A program made the position numbers and the translations under genes. Below the pieces are notes generated by a model that was not told the origin of the DNA, ran no database searches, and was given only the letters and a program-made list of their open reading frames with translations. Shown here piece by piece: positions 27,201-35,712 of a DNA stretch of 64,000 bases. Origin of the DNA: JASJAR01 sp039198225 (GTDB lineage: Bacteria; Pseudomonadota; Alphaproteobacteria; Rhodobacterales; Rhodobacteraceae). Numbering within the stretch: position 1 is the first letter of the stretch; each line of letters begins with the position of its first letter. The stretch covers positions 73,019-137,018 of the forward strand of contig JBCCTQ010000008.1 of assembly GCA_039198225.1 (NCBI GenBank), in the 5' to 3' direction.

Positions 27201-30092
27201 CTAGCAAAGGGTCACCGCCGTCGGTTCCGAGGCGTCGTCCCACTCGCCGAACCGGGCCAAGTGATCGTAATCTCCTTGGTCTGACACCTGTTGGACCACC
27301 CGCCGGGCCGGATAGCCTTGTGCGGGATCCTGAAACGCGCCGATCAGTTTCCGCAATTCGGCAAGAATAGTCTCTGTTCGGACGTCGAGATCACCGGGTG
27401 AGCCGTTTGGATAAAGGGTCGTGACCGGTTTCGCGCCGAGCCCGATATGGCCCGTTCCCGCCACCTTCTGGCGCGCGACGTCGTCGAATGCCCCGGCCTC
27501 GGCCATGACCGCTTCAAGGAACAATTGCCGGTCGATATATCGGACTTCCTTGGCGCTCGGGACGGCACCGGATTTGTAATCATAGATCAAGAGCCCAGAC
27601 GGCCCGAGATCGATCCGGTCGGCGGTGCCGGTGAGGGTGAAGTCCATGTCGCCAAGCTCCATCCGCCCTTGGGCTTCGAGGGCCAGGACGCTTCCCGCCG
27701 CCTGGCGTGCCGCTTCGCCGTCAAGGAAGGCGTCGGCGATGCGGGCTAGTTGGCCCAACCAAAGCCTCCTGGTGGCGACCCAGGGGATCTCGGCGTCAAA
27801 AACCCGCTCGGCAATGGCCAAAAGGGCGGCATGCTCGGTTTCGCGGCTCCCGCCCGGGTTTTCGGCGACAAAAAGCTCGGCGATGCGGTGAAAGACGGTA
27901 CCGCGGAGGCGTGGATCGGCCCCGCTCGGCGGTCCTTCAAGTGGGGAGAGGCGGAGGATGTTGCGGGCATAAATCGCGTAGGGGTCGCGGATCAGGGTCT
28001 TGATCGCGGTGACGGAGAGTCTTTTTGGCCGCACCGCGACCGGAGGGCACGGTGAAGGACGGGGCTCTGGCGGTGCCGGGGGCAGGCGACGGTCTATCCG
28101 GGCGGCAAGGTCGAGCCATACCGCGCCGCGCGCGCTCATTTCCGCAAGGGCCGACGGTCCGTTTCGCTCGGAAAGTCCCGCCACGAGGTTGGTCAGGCGA
28201 TTGACCCAGCGGCTCGCGACCGTTTCGCCGTCATCGGCCCGTTTCGTGCGGCTGATCCAAACCTCCTTGGCCCCAAAGGCTTGCTCGAAGTCGTGGGCGG
28301 CGAGCCCGACCCGGCGTTCTGGGGCCAAAAGCCCCGCCTTCCGCCTTAGCGCGCGGTTGAGCCAAGGATCGTGGCCGGGGCTCGGCGGCCAGACGTCTTC
28401 GTTGAGGCCTGCGAGGATCACCACATCGGCTTCGACGGCCCGGGCCTCGATCGTTCCTCGGATCATGATGTCTTGATGCGGAAGCACCGGATTGCGCACT
28501 TCGTCTTGAAGGATCGCGTCGAGGAGGCTTTGAAAATCCCGCGCGCTGAAAGCGCCGGCGCCGTCGGCGGCGATCGCCAGCGTGTCCATCGCCGCCTTGG
28601 CCGCCGCACCCGCTTCCATCTCCCAAAGAGGGGCGGCGGACGCACCGTCGGGCCCGGCGACGAGGGCCTCGGTTGCCGCGATGAGCCGTTCGAGGAGATC
28701 TGCCAATGGCAGGGCCCCCGCGGCGCGCTTTTGGAAGAGAACATTGCCGAGCCAGGTGGCCCAGGCCTCGCGCGACGCGTTCCCTTCAGCCCAACCAGGA
28801 AGCGCGTCTTGGTCGAGGGCCGCGATCCTTTCGCGGCGGAGCCAAAGTTCGCATTCCCGCGCCGCGAGAAGATGATCGCCCCGAGCCCCACCGGCCGCCA
28901 CCAGGGGATGTTTGATGAGGGCCAAAACCTCTCCCGGGGACAAATCACGCTGAAATAGAGCCGAAACTTGGCGAAGAAGCCGACCCGGCGCCGATTGGGC
29001 CAGGGGCCTGCCCGCACTGTCATCGGGTTCGATCCCCCAGCGCCCGAGGGCAGCGGTAACTTGGCGGGTGAGGATCCGGTCGGGCGAAATAAGGGCAACG
29101 CTCCGGTCTCGGTCGACCGCCTCCCGCATCCCCAGCGCGATGGCGACGGCTTCTTCCCGGGGGCTCGGCGCTTCCAAAAGGGTCACGCCGGACAGCGCAT
29201 CGGTCAATTCGGGCAGGTCGACCCCTTCGCGGATCCATTGGTCGGTCACCGGTGGCGGGCGCAGGGCCAGTGACAGAACCTCGGCGCGGGCCGGATCCTT
29301 GACCGCGCCCGCCCATGGGCTGACCGCGCGTGGCGTGAAGTTCAGCGCATCGCAAAGGTCGCGGAAGCGGAATTGAGGATGGTCCTCGCCCATCTCACCC
29401 CACACCGGGTCGGGCAGCTGAAAATCAAAGCCTGGGAGGACAACATAACCCTGTTCGAGCCGCGCTGCGCATTCCATTAGGATCCGAGTGATGCCCCGCG
29501 ATCCGGTCGAGCCCGCGATGACCACGGGGGTCTCGGGCGGCGTCTCCTCCCACGTCCGGGCCAATGCTAAAGCCCCGGCGCGTATCGCCGCCTCGGGAAG
29601 GGTTGGGCCCATATCTTCCAAAAAGCCCGCGGCCAGCTCGATAAAGGCGAGGCTTTTGGCCCAATGGGCGGAGTGCTCGGCCAGATCGAGCGCGGTCAGG
29701 GCGTCGAGCGGGACCCCTTCGCCCGCCATCTCGCCGAAAAGCGCCATGAGCGAGCCCGCAATGTCGAACGCCGAGCCTTCCGGGGCAAGGCCGGGATTGG
29801 CCTCGATGAGCCTGGCCGTTAGCTGGGTGAGGTCGAGCCGGATCCGAAGGGCGTCTGCGGGCGCGATCTCGCTGTCGGTGACCTCCGTGATCGGCGTGAT
29901 CTTCGGAAGAAGGATCGGAGCCCTCGCGGCAAAGGCGTCGGCCAGCGCCCGCGCCATCGGCCCTGAATTGGCATAGATCGTCGCCTGAGCAATCCGGTCG
30001 GGGTCGCCGTCCAGCCGTGCGATCAGCCCATCTACCAATGCGGCGGGGTAGGGCGCGCCGAGAGGAACCGCGAAGAGCCGGGGGTCATCCAT
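27201..30092 (-). CDS. addB: Double-strand break repair protein AddB
   Basis: AddB partners AddA and carries the second nuclease domain. The start at 30092 (MDDPRLFAVPLG) gives 963 aa, normal for the alphaproteobacterial form; the open frame upstream overlaps another gene and is not coding. The C-terminal RecB-type nuclease motif (LLIYDYKSG) is at about residue 870, and motif-like segments such as VVILAGLNEDVWPP are retained, although the N-terminal Walker A found in Firmicutes AddB is not evident. It overlaps the upstream nucleotidyltransferase by 8 nt. Confidence 0.93.
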   Translation of the reverse strand: MDDPRLFAVPLGAPYPAALVDGLIARLDGDPDRIAQATIYANSGPMARALADAFAARAPILLPKITPITEVTDSEIAPADALRIRLDLTQLTARLIEANPGLAPEGSAFDIAGSLMALFGEMAGEGVPLDALTALDLAEHSAHWAKSLAFIELAAGFLEDMGPTLPEAAIRAGALALARTWEETPPETPVVIAGSTGSRGITRILMECAARLEQGYVVLPGFDFQLPDPVWGEMGEDHPQFRFRDLCDALNFTPRAVSPWAGAVKDPARAEVLSLALRPPPVTDQWIREGVDLPELTDALSGVTLLEAPSPREEAVAIALGMREAVDRDRSVALISPDRILTRQVTAALGRWGIEPDDSAGRPLAQSAPGRLLRQVSALFQRDLSPGEVLALIKHPLVAAGGARGDHLLAARECELWLRRERIAALDQDALPGWAEGNASREAWATWLGNVLFQKRAAGALPLADLLERLIAATEALVAGPDGASAAPLWEMEAGAAAKAAMDTLAIAADGAGAFSARDFQSLLDAILQDEVRNPVLPHQDIMIRGTIEARAVEADVVILAGLNEDVWPPSPGHDPWLNRALRRKAGLLAPERRVGLAAHDFEQAFGAKEVWISRTKRADDGETVASRWVNRLTNLVAGLSERNGPSALAEMSARGAVWLDLAARIDRRLPPAPPEPRPSPCPPVAVRPKRLSVTAIKTLIRDPYAIYARNILRLSPLEGPPSGADPRLRGTVFHRIAELFVAENPGGSRETEHAALLAIAERVFDAEIPWVATRRLWLGQLARIADAFLDGEAARQAAGSVLALEAQGRMELGDMDFTLTGTADRIDLGPSGLLIYDYKSGAVPSAKEVRYIDRQLFLEAVMAEAGAFDDVARQKVAGTGHIGLGAKPVTTLYPNGSPGDLDVRTETILAELRKLIGAFQDPAQGYPARRVVQQVSDQGDYDHLARFGEWDDASEPTAVTLC

Positions 30093-30786
30093 CGCCGAGA
30101 AGGTCTTCGGCGGCGGCGAGACCCTGGGGTGAGCCCGCATCGCACCATTTGCCCGGGTAAACGACGCCGCCCAGATCGCCTGAGGCGGCCATAAGATCCC
30201 AATAGGCATTGAGCGAAAAGACGGTCTTGCCGATCTCGCCGAGCCGCGATGTGTCGATGATCTGGGCGCCGCAATAAAGGTAGTCCTGGCCACGGCTGAG
30301 ATCGCCACGGCTGTCCATCGAAAAGTCTCCGGGACCGTCTCGGCCGAGAGCCTTTGGAGTTTCGATCAAAAGAAGCAGCGCGGCTTGGGGTGCCGCTGCC
30401 CAGGCATCGGCCAAGACCAGTAGGGGGTTCGGACCTTGCCAGACGACGTCAGGGTTAAATGTGTAGACAATTTGACCGCCGAGAAGGGGCCCTGCCGCCA
30501 AAAGTCCGCCGCCGGTTTCGAGGATCTCAGGCGTCTCCTCGGCGATCTCCACGTCTTGGCCCGCAAGATGGGCCCGGATCATGTCAGCCCGGTAATGGGC
30601 ATTGACCACGACCCGTTCGATCCCAGCGGCGCGGGTCCAATCGAGGCTTCGGTCGAGAAGGGTCCGACCCCCGACGTGGATCAACGGCTTGGGGCGATCC
30701 TCGGTGAGTGCGCCCATCCGTTTACCGAAGCCCGCCGCAAAGAGCATCAGAGCGCCGGGGGCTGCTTTGGAAGACTGGTCTTGCAT
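30085..30786 (-). CDS. Sugar-1-phosphate nucleotidyltransferase, MurU-like
   Basis: A 233-residue nucleotidyltransferase with the N-terminal motif FAAGFGKRMGALTEDRPKPL, which binds the NTP, and a C-terminal YPGKWCDAGSPQGLAAAEDLL segment. In alphaproteobacteria and pseudomonads this type is typically MurU, which activates MurNAc-1-phosphate in the peptidoglycan-recycling salvage route; a role in mannose-1-phosphate activation is the alternative. The AmgK-type kinase gene that commonly sits between tsaE and this gene is absent here: tsaE ends only 10 nt upstream. Start 30786 (MQDQSSKAAPG) chosen by family length. Confidence 0.85.
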   Translation of the reverse strand: MQDQSSKAAPGALMLFAAGFGKRMGALTEDRPKPLIHVGGRTLLDRSLDWTRAAGIERVVVNAHYRADMIRAHLAGQDVEIAEETPEILETGGGLLAAGPLLGGQIVYTFNPDVVWQGPNPLLVLADAWAAAPQAALLLLIETPKALGRDGPGDFSMDSRGDLSRGQDYLYCGAQIIDTSRLGEIGKTVFSLNAYWDLMAASGDLGGVVYPGKWCDAGSPQGLAAAEDLLGDG

Positions 30787-30796
30787 CTTGACGGTG

Positions 30797-31303
30797 TCAG
30801 GCAATGGGAGCGCATTTCTTGGCGAGGGCCGCCTTGACCCGGTCTTGCCAGAGATCGAGCGCACCGCAAAACGCGATCCGGCGGCTGTCTTCCTTACCCT
30901 GGACGGGCAGGAGGGAGATATCGAGTGCGCGGCGCGGCGTCTCTGGCAGGCGATCGGGCCATTCGATAAGGCAAAGCGCGGTCCCGAAGGCTTCTTCAAG
31001 GCCAAGCTCGGCCAACTCTTCGGGCTCGGTCAGGCGATAAAGATCCGCGTGCCAGATGTCGAATCCAGGCCCGTCATAGGTTTGGACCAGCGTGTAGGTG
31101 GGCGAGGGGATCTCACGCGCGCCGGAAAGTGACGCGATGATGGCCCGCGCGAAATGCGATTTTCCGGCCCCGAGGGGCCCCGAAAGGCCGAGCGTGTCGC
31201 CGGGCCCGAGGCTTTTGGCGAGCCGAGTGGCCAGGTCGGCCGTGGCGTCTGCGCTTGGGGAAGTGGTGGTGGCGAAGGGGTCGGGGGCCATGGCGGCGAG
31301 CAT
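30797..31303 (-). CDS. tsaE: tRNA threonylcarbamoyladenosine biosynthesis ATPase TsaE
   Basis: TsaE is the ATPase partner of TsaB-TsaD in synthesis of t6A37 of tRNA. Walker A GPLGAGKSHFARA is near residue 43, followed by SPTYTLVQTY and the IWHADLYRL motif with the conserved His/Asp and then LIEWPDR, all hallmarks. 168 aa; the ATG at 31291 four codons in is an alternative start. Its partner tsaD is also in this window (41563), on the same strand but about 10 kb away. Confidence 0.93.
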   Translation of the reverse strand: MLAAMAPDPFATTTSPSADATADLATRLAKSLGPGDTLGLSGPLGAGKSHFARAIIASLSGAREIPSPTYTLVQTYDGPGFDIWHADLYRLTEPEELAELGLEEAFGTALCLIEWPDRLPETPRRALDISLLPVQGKEDSRRIAFCGALDLWQDRVKAALAKKCAPIA

Positions 31304-31333
31304 ACGCCGCGGGCCCCCGCTGGCAAGGCGCGA

Positions 31334-32902
31334 TCAGGCCCGTCGGCGAAGCTCGACGTCGCGGCTCGACCGGCCCAGAGGCCGAAAGCCCACCATGGTC
31401 GCGCCGCCCGGAAGCCCGACAAAACGGCAGGAAATGGCCCGACCGTCGAGGAGGGTGGCGTCGGTGATCCATGGATCCCGACCCCTTGAATTCCGGATAA
31501 AGTTCGCACCCTCGGTCCACATGGCCGACGGCAGGCTGGCTGACGACCAGGTCGAGATGACATCGGCGAGGCCGACATTCTCAACGCATTCGAGCGGGTC
31601 GTGACCCCAGAGGTCCACGTAGGCCGAATTCACCATCGTCACCGCGCCCGACCCGGAAAAGACCGCCACCGCTTCTTCCATCTGGTCGAGGACCGATTGG
31701 CGCGCTTCGACTTCCGAGCGGAACCGGCGGGTGAGGGAGATCTCGGCACTGATATCCTCGAACACGAAGGCGATGGCGCCGTCGGGATGGGGTTGGCCGG
31801 TGACCCGGAACGTTTGGCCCGTGGCGAGCGTCCAGGTTTCAAGATAGGTCCCGTCGACCGCGCCCTCTTCGAGATCGGCCATGTTCTTGCGCCATTCGGT
31901 GTAGTTCCGGGGCTCGGGCACGCGGCCGAGGTCGCGCATCCGGTCGAGGAAGCCAAAGAGCGTCGGGTGGGCGGCAAGAAATCCGATGGGAAGACCGGAA
32001 AGGTCGGCCAGTGCCGGGTTAAACATCACAAGGCGCCGGGCCCGGTCGAATATGGCAAGGCCCACGGAAAGATCGGCGAACGTCTTCGTTAGGGTTTGCA
32101 TGAAGGCGCGGAGCTGCTGTTCGGCGCCCACGACCTTGTCGATATTGATCGCCGAGCAAATCATCTCGTCGCCCACATGGTGGACATGGACGTCGTACCA
32201 GGTCTCCTTGCGCTTGGTTTCGAGCGACGCCCGGAAGACCGTGCTTTTCTCCGCGCTATCGGCCACGGCGGCAGTGTCAAAAAGGGCAGGGGCGGGCCAG
32301 CGACCAGCGTCTTTTTTGCCGCGAACGCGCTTGATCTCTTCGAGATAACGCCGGTTAAACCAGGAAATCCGTCCTTCCCGATTTTGGCGCCACACCATGA
32401 AGGGCGCAAAGTCGGTATTGGCGCGGAGCGTGTCGAGCTCGCGCTCCAATGCGGCAAGGTTATGGGCGTCGATCTCGGCGGTCGGCGGGTTGACGTCGTA
32501 GTCGACGAGGGTCAGCCGCCGGAGCCCGTCGCGCCATTCGGCCGTAAGCCGCGTGGTTTCGTCGCGCGATGTGTAGGTTTGGAGCCCCTCGCCCGCCAGC
32601 CGGTCGATACGGCCTTGAAGCTCGGGGAATTCGGGCAAGAGAAGCGACATGAGGCGGACCCAATCGCTGCCGTCGTTCGGCGCGGCTGCGATGAGGCGTT
32701 CCCCGGCGCGGGTTGCATCCACAAGGCTCGACCGATCAAAGAGGAAAACGATGCCCTCGTCACGGTGGCCCGCACCGTTGGCGGCCCGCTTGGCTTGGTG
32801 TCCGTCAGGCCCGAAATGGGACGCGGCAAACAAGGCAAGCGAAACAGCAGTCAGAGAGCTGAGGCCGAGCACGGCGGCCAAGGTTGCGCCTGTTAAGACC
32901 AT
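31334..32902 (-). CDS. divL: DivL-like PAS-domain sensory protein lacking a kinase domain
   Basis: A 522-residue protein with an N-terminal membrane segment (MVLTGATLAAVLGLSSLTAV) and at least three PAS-like regions (around residues 145-255, 265-385 and 390-500). It ends without H-box, N-box or G-box, so it cannot be a histidine kinase by itself. The regB-PAS-tsaE arrangement and kinase-less architecture match what I recall of the PAS protein DivL of Rhodobacter capsulatus, which feeds into the CckA-ChpT-CtrA phosphorelay. Start 32902 has a GGGGGAG Shine-Dalgarno 6 nt away. A perfect CtrA box lies at 32957-32971. The name is inferred from context and architecture. Confidence 0.7.
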   Translation of the reverse strand: MVLTGATLAAVLGLSSLTAVSLALFAASHFGPDGHQAKRAANGAGHRDEGIVFLFDRSSLVDATRAGERLIAAAPNDGSDWVRLMSLLLPEFPELQGRIDRLAGEGLQTYTSRDETTRLTAEWRDGLRRLTLVDYDVNPPTAEIDAHNLAALERELDTLRANTDFAPFMVWRQNREGRISWFNRRYLEEIKRVRGKKDAGRWPAPALFDTAAVADSAEKSTVFRASLETKRKETWYDVHVHHVGDEMICSAINIDKVVGAEQQLRAFMQTLTKTFADLSVGLAIFDRARRLVMFNPALADLSGLPIGFLAAHPTLFGFLDRMRDLGRVPEPRNYTEWRKNMADLEEGAVDGTYLETWTLATGQTFRVTGQPHPDGAIAFVFEDISAEISLTRRFRSEVEARQSVLDQMEEAVAVFSGSGAVTMVNSAYVDLWGHDPLECVENVGLADVISTWSSASLPSAMWTEGANFIRNSRGRDPWITDATLLDGRAISCRFVGLPGGATMVGFRPLGRSSRDVELRRRA

Positions 32903-32956
32903 CAACGACTCCCCCAAGAGGCAAAAGGGCCTTTGGTAGACTTTTGTCAGGCTAAG

Positions 32957-32971
32957 TTAACAACCGGTTAA
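32957..32971. promoter_or_regulatory. Consensus CtrA-binding site upstream of the DivL-like gene
   Basis: TTAA-CAACCGG-TTAA is an exact match to the alphaproteobacterial CtrA consensus TTAA-N7-TTAA. It lies in the 80-bp gap between regB and the PAS gene, 54 bp upstream of the PAS start codon. It is also an inverted repeat (TTAAC/GTTAA). Confidence 0.7.
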
Positions 32972-32982
32972 GGCGGCGTGCG

Positions 32983-34386
32983 CTAAACCTCGATTGCTTG
33001 ATTTTTCCCTAACGGTTGGCGGTCAACTGGGCGGGTTTCCGCAAATTCGCTCCATTGCCACGCGCATTCGACGATGGCGCCCGACCGGCGGCCGGGCCTA
33101 TTGGGCCCGTCAGCATGCTCTCTTCCGTTGGCAAACGTCACTTCGGCGCCAGAGCGTTCGAGGAGCGTTTTCGCAATGAACAGCCCAAGACCCATCCCGT
33201 CATAGCCCGGTCTTGCATTGGCCTCATCGGGCTCGCGCCGTGCCTTGACGAATGGGTCCCCGATCCGGCCAAGAACGCCTGTGGGGTAGCCCGGCCCGTC
33301 ATCCGTAATGCGGACCCGGATCGTCTCAGCTGTCCACCCGATATCGATCCAGACGCTCGATTGGGCGAAATCCACTGCGTTTTGGACGAGATTGCGCAAG
33401 CCGTGAATGACTTCGGGGCGGCGTTCTACCACCGGTTGGCGGGCTTCAGCACCCGGGGCCGGGCCAATATCGTAGTGGATCGCCATGCCGCGATGGGCAT
33501 GGGGCTCGGCGGCCTCTTCGGCGACGGCCGAGATCGGCGCATATTTGAGATGCGCGTCCTCTTTCCCGACCCGACCCATGGATTTGAGAATGTCGCGGCA
33601 GCGCGCGGCCTGTTCCCGGATAAGTTCCGCATCGGCCCGAAGATCGGGCCTATCGGCGAGCTCGTCCATGAGTTCGGCGCTCACCAGCATGATCGTGGCC
33701 AAGGGCGTGCCGAGCTCATGGGCAGTGGCGGCGACAACGCCGCCGAGATCGGTGAGCTTGTGTTCGCGGTCGAGCGCCATCTGGGTCGCGGCCAAAGCGT
33801 CCGACATGGCGTGAACCTCTGCCGAGACGCGCTGGGCGTATCCGGCCAAAAACACCACACCCACCACGATGGCGACCCAAAACCCAAACGCGAAGAGCTC
33901 TGGCAGGAGTAAGAGATCACCTGACAGGCTTCTGAGCGGCATATGCCAGGCGGTGACGAGCGAGATCATAAAGATCGCCGTCAAGCCGAGGATGATGGTT
34001 GTCCGGGAAGACAGCGTCGTGGCTGAGATTGTGACAGGCGCGAGGATCAACAGCGCAAACGGGTTCTGGAGCCCGCCGGTGAGGTAAAGAAGGAAGCAAA
34101 GCTGGGTGATATCAAAAAAGAGCATTGAAGCCGCTTCGCTTTCGCTGAGCCGTTTGTTTTCGGGATAAACAAAGACCGCCACCAGATTGGCGATGATCGC
34201 CGCGCCGATGGCGAGGAAGGCCAGGCCCATCTCGATCTGGATACCGAAGCCTCGATTGGCGACGGTAATGGCCACCAATTGGCCTGCCACCGCGATCCAA
34301 CGCAGCACGATCAGGGTGCGGAGACGAACCCAGTTCGACCGGCGAGGCGCGGCCGGTAACAGCATATTAGACGTCGGACTGACCAT
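32983..34386 (-). CDS. regB: Redox-responsive sensor histidine kinase RegB (PrrB)
   Basis: RegB senses the quinone pool and redox state and phosphorylates RegA, controlling photosynthesis, respiration and other redox functions in Rhodobacterales. With start 34386 (467 aa) there are about six N-terminal membrane segments, the quinone-binding heptad GGLQNPF at 104-110, the H-box with phosphorylated His near 223 (ATAHELGTPLATI) and a conserved redox-active Cys near 263 (ARCRDILKSMG). The ATPase boxes follow (NLVQNAVDFA, DDGPGYP, GMGLGLFIAKTLLERSG). Divergent from senC-regA. Confidence 0.95.
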   Translation of the reverse strand: MVSPTSNMLLPAAPRRSNWVRLRTLIVLRWIAVAGQLVAITVANRGFGIQIEMGLAFLAIGAAIIANLVAVFVYPENKRLSESEAASMLFFDITQLCFLLYLTGGLQNPFALLILAPVTISATTLSSRTTIILGLTAIFMISLVTAWHMPLRSLSGDLLLLPELFAFGFWVAIVVGVVFLAGYAQRVSAEVHAMSDALAATQMALDREHKLTDLGGVVAATAHELGTPLATIMLVSAELMDELADRPDLRADAELIREQAARCRDILKSMGRVGKEDAHLKYAPISAVAEEAAEPHAHRGMAIHYDIGPAPGAEARQPVVERRPEVIHGLRNLVQNAVDFAQSSVWIDIGWTAETIRVRITDDGPGYPTGVLGRIGDPFVKARREPDEANARPGYDGMGLGLFIAKTLLERSGAEVTFANGREHADGPNRPGRRSGAIVECAWQWSEFAETRPVDRQPLGKNQAIEV

Positions 34387-34473
34387 CCCTCGCCAAAATG
34401 TGTCTTCGCACCTACTTGTAAAGGAGGCTGGCAAACGCGATCAAGCTGGCGCAACGCATGCGAGGTAATCGTT

Positions 34474-35091
34474 ATGGAACAGAGACTTGTCCTCATTGCT
34501 GCGGGCGCAGCACTCCTAGCGCTCGTCGGCGGCACCTACGCATATACTCAGTTTCAGCCCCAAAGCGCCCTTGCGGCCTGTCGGGGCGGCACCGTGGCGG
34601 GAGACATTGGCGGCCCGTTCACCCTGGTTTCGGAGACCGGCGCGACCGTCACCGACCAAGAGGTGATCACCAAGCCGAGCTTGATTTACTTCGGCTACAC
34701 GTTCTGCCCCGATGTCTGCCCGCTCCATGTTGTTCGCAACGCCGACGCGACAGCACTTTTAGAGGAGCAGGGCCACGATGTGACGCCGGTGTTTATCTCG
34801 GTCGATCCCGGCCGTGACACTGCCCAAGTCCTTGATGATTACACCTACTACATCCACGAAGACATGATCGGCCTGACCGGATCTGAAGAGCAGATCGACG
34901 CGGCCGCGAAGGCCTACCGCGCCTATTACCGGGTCCATGAGCACGAGCCCGATGACGAGTTTTACCTCGTCGATCATTCGACCTTCACCTATCTGGTGAT
35001 GCCCGGCGAAGGCTTCGTGGATTTCTATCGCGGCGATGTTTCAGCCGAGGAAATGGCCAACCGGGTTTCTTGCGCGATTGAGGCGGTTTGA
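34474..35091 (+). CDS. senC: SCO1/SenC-family copper protein (PrrC)
   Basis: SenC/PrrC proteins deliver copper to cytochrome oxidase and modulate the RegBA system. The 205-residue product has an N-terminal membrane anchor (residues 5-22), the copper-binding CPDVC motif with Cys 78 and Cys 82, and the distant ligand His 168 (LVDHST). The thioredoxin-like fold signature GYTFCPDVCP is intact. GAGG lies 8 nt before the ATG. It is divergent from regB and 66 nt upstream of regA. A 10-nt tandem duplication spans its stop codon. Confidence 0.95.
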   Translation: MEQRLVLIAAGAALLALVGGTYAYTQFQPQSALAACRGGTVAGDIGGPFTLVSETGATVTDQEVITKPSLIYFGYTFCPDVCPLHVVRNADATALLEEQGHDVTPVFISVDPGRDTAQVLDDYTYYIHEDMIGLTGSEEQIDAAAKAYRAYYRVHEHEPDDEFYLVDHSTFTYLVMPGEGFVDFYRGDVSAEEMANRVSCAIEAV

Positions 35092-35100
35092 GGCGGTTTG
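35081..35100. repeat. 10-nt tandem duplication across the senC stop
   Basis: The decamer aggcggtttg occurs twice in tandem; the first copy contains the first two bases of the senC TGA and the second lies just after it. It does not alter the protein and looks like recent slippage. Confidence 0.7.
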
Positions 35101-35157
35101 ACCTGCTTTGACCGGCGCCCTAGGTATCAGGGCGAAAAAGCAAAGAACCTCAATGCG

Positions 35158-35712
35158 ATGACTGACCGCAAACTGAACGAAATCGGGCCCGACAATTCAC
35201 TGTTGATCGTTGACGACGACGAGCCGTTCTTGCGCCGTCTGGCGCGGGCTATGGAGAAGCGCGGCTTTGAAGTGGCCACGGCGGAAACCGTGGGCGAAGG
35301 CCGGAGCCTGGCAGACCGGACCCCCCCGGCCTATGCGGTGATCGATCTCCGCTTGGAGGACGGCAACGGGCTCGATGTGGTTGAAACCATCCGCGAGCGG
35401 CGCCCCGACAGCCGGATCGTTGTGCTCACGGGCTATGGTGCGATCGCGACCGCTGTGGCCGCCGTCAAAATCGGTGCGACCGACTATCTGTCAAAGCCCG
35501 CCGACGCCAATGACGTGACCGCAGCACTCCTGGCACCCGAAGACGAATTGCCGCCGCCGCCGGAAAACCCGATGTCGGCCGACCGGGTGCGCTGGGAGCA
35601 TATCCAAAGGGTCTATGAGCTCTGCGACCGGAACGTTTCGGAGACGGCACGGCGGCTCAACATGCACCGCCGCACACTCCAGCGGATCCTCGCGAAACGC
35701 TCCCCGCGTTAA
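35158..35712 (+). CDS. regA: Redox response regulator RegA (PrrA)
   Basis: RegA is the response regulator phosphorylated by RegB. With start 35158 the protein is 184 residues, the length of Rhodobacter RegA. The acidic pocket (VDDDEP), the phosphorylated Asp 63 (VIDLRLEDG) and Lys of LSKPAD are in place. The C-terminal Fis-type helix-turn-helix (VSETARRLNMHRRTLQRIL) is essentially that of characterised RegA proteins. A proline-rich linker (ELPPPPENP) joins the domains. It follows senC and its stop overlaps the convergent HD-domain gene. Confidence 0.96.
   Translation: MTDRKLNEIGPDNSLLIVDDDEPFLRRLARAMEKRGFEVATAETVGEGRSLADRTPPAYAVIDLRLEDGNGLDVVETIRERRPDSRIVVLTGYGAIATAVAAVKIGATDYLSKPADANDVTAALLAPEDELPPPPENPMSADRVRWEHIQRVYELCDRNVSETARRLNMHRRTLQRILAKRSPR

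Noticed and set aside
30093..31005. Upstream open extensions of addB and of the nucleotidyltransferase
   Set aside because: Both overlap neighbouring genes in other frames and lack family similarity; internal ATGs give normal lengths.
34387..34473. RegA-binding site in the regB-senC divergent gap
   Set aside because: GC-rich half-motifs are present but the RegA consensus is too loose for a reliable match by eye.
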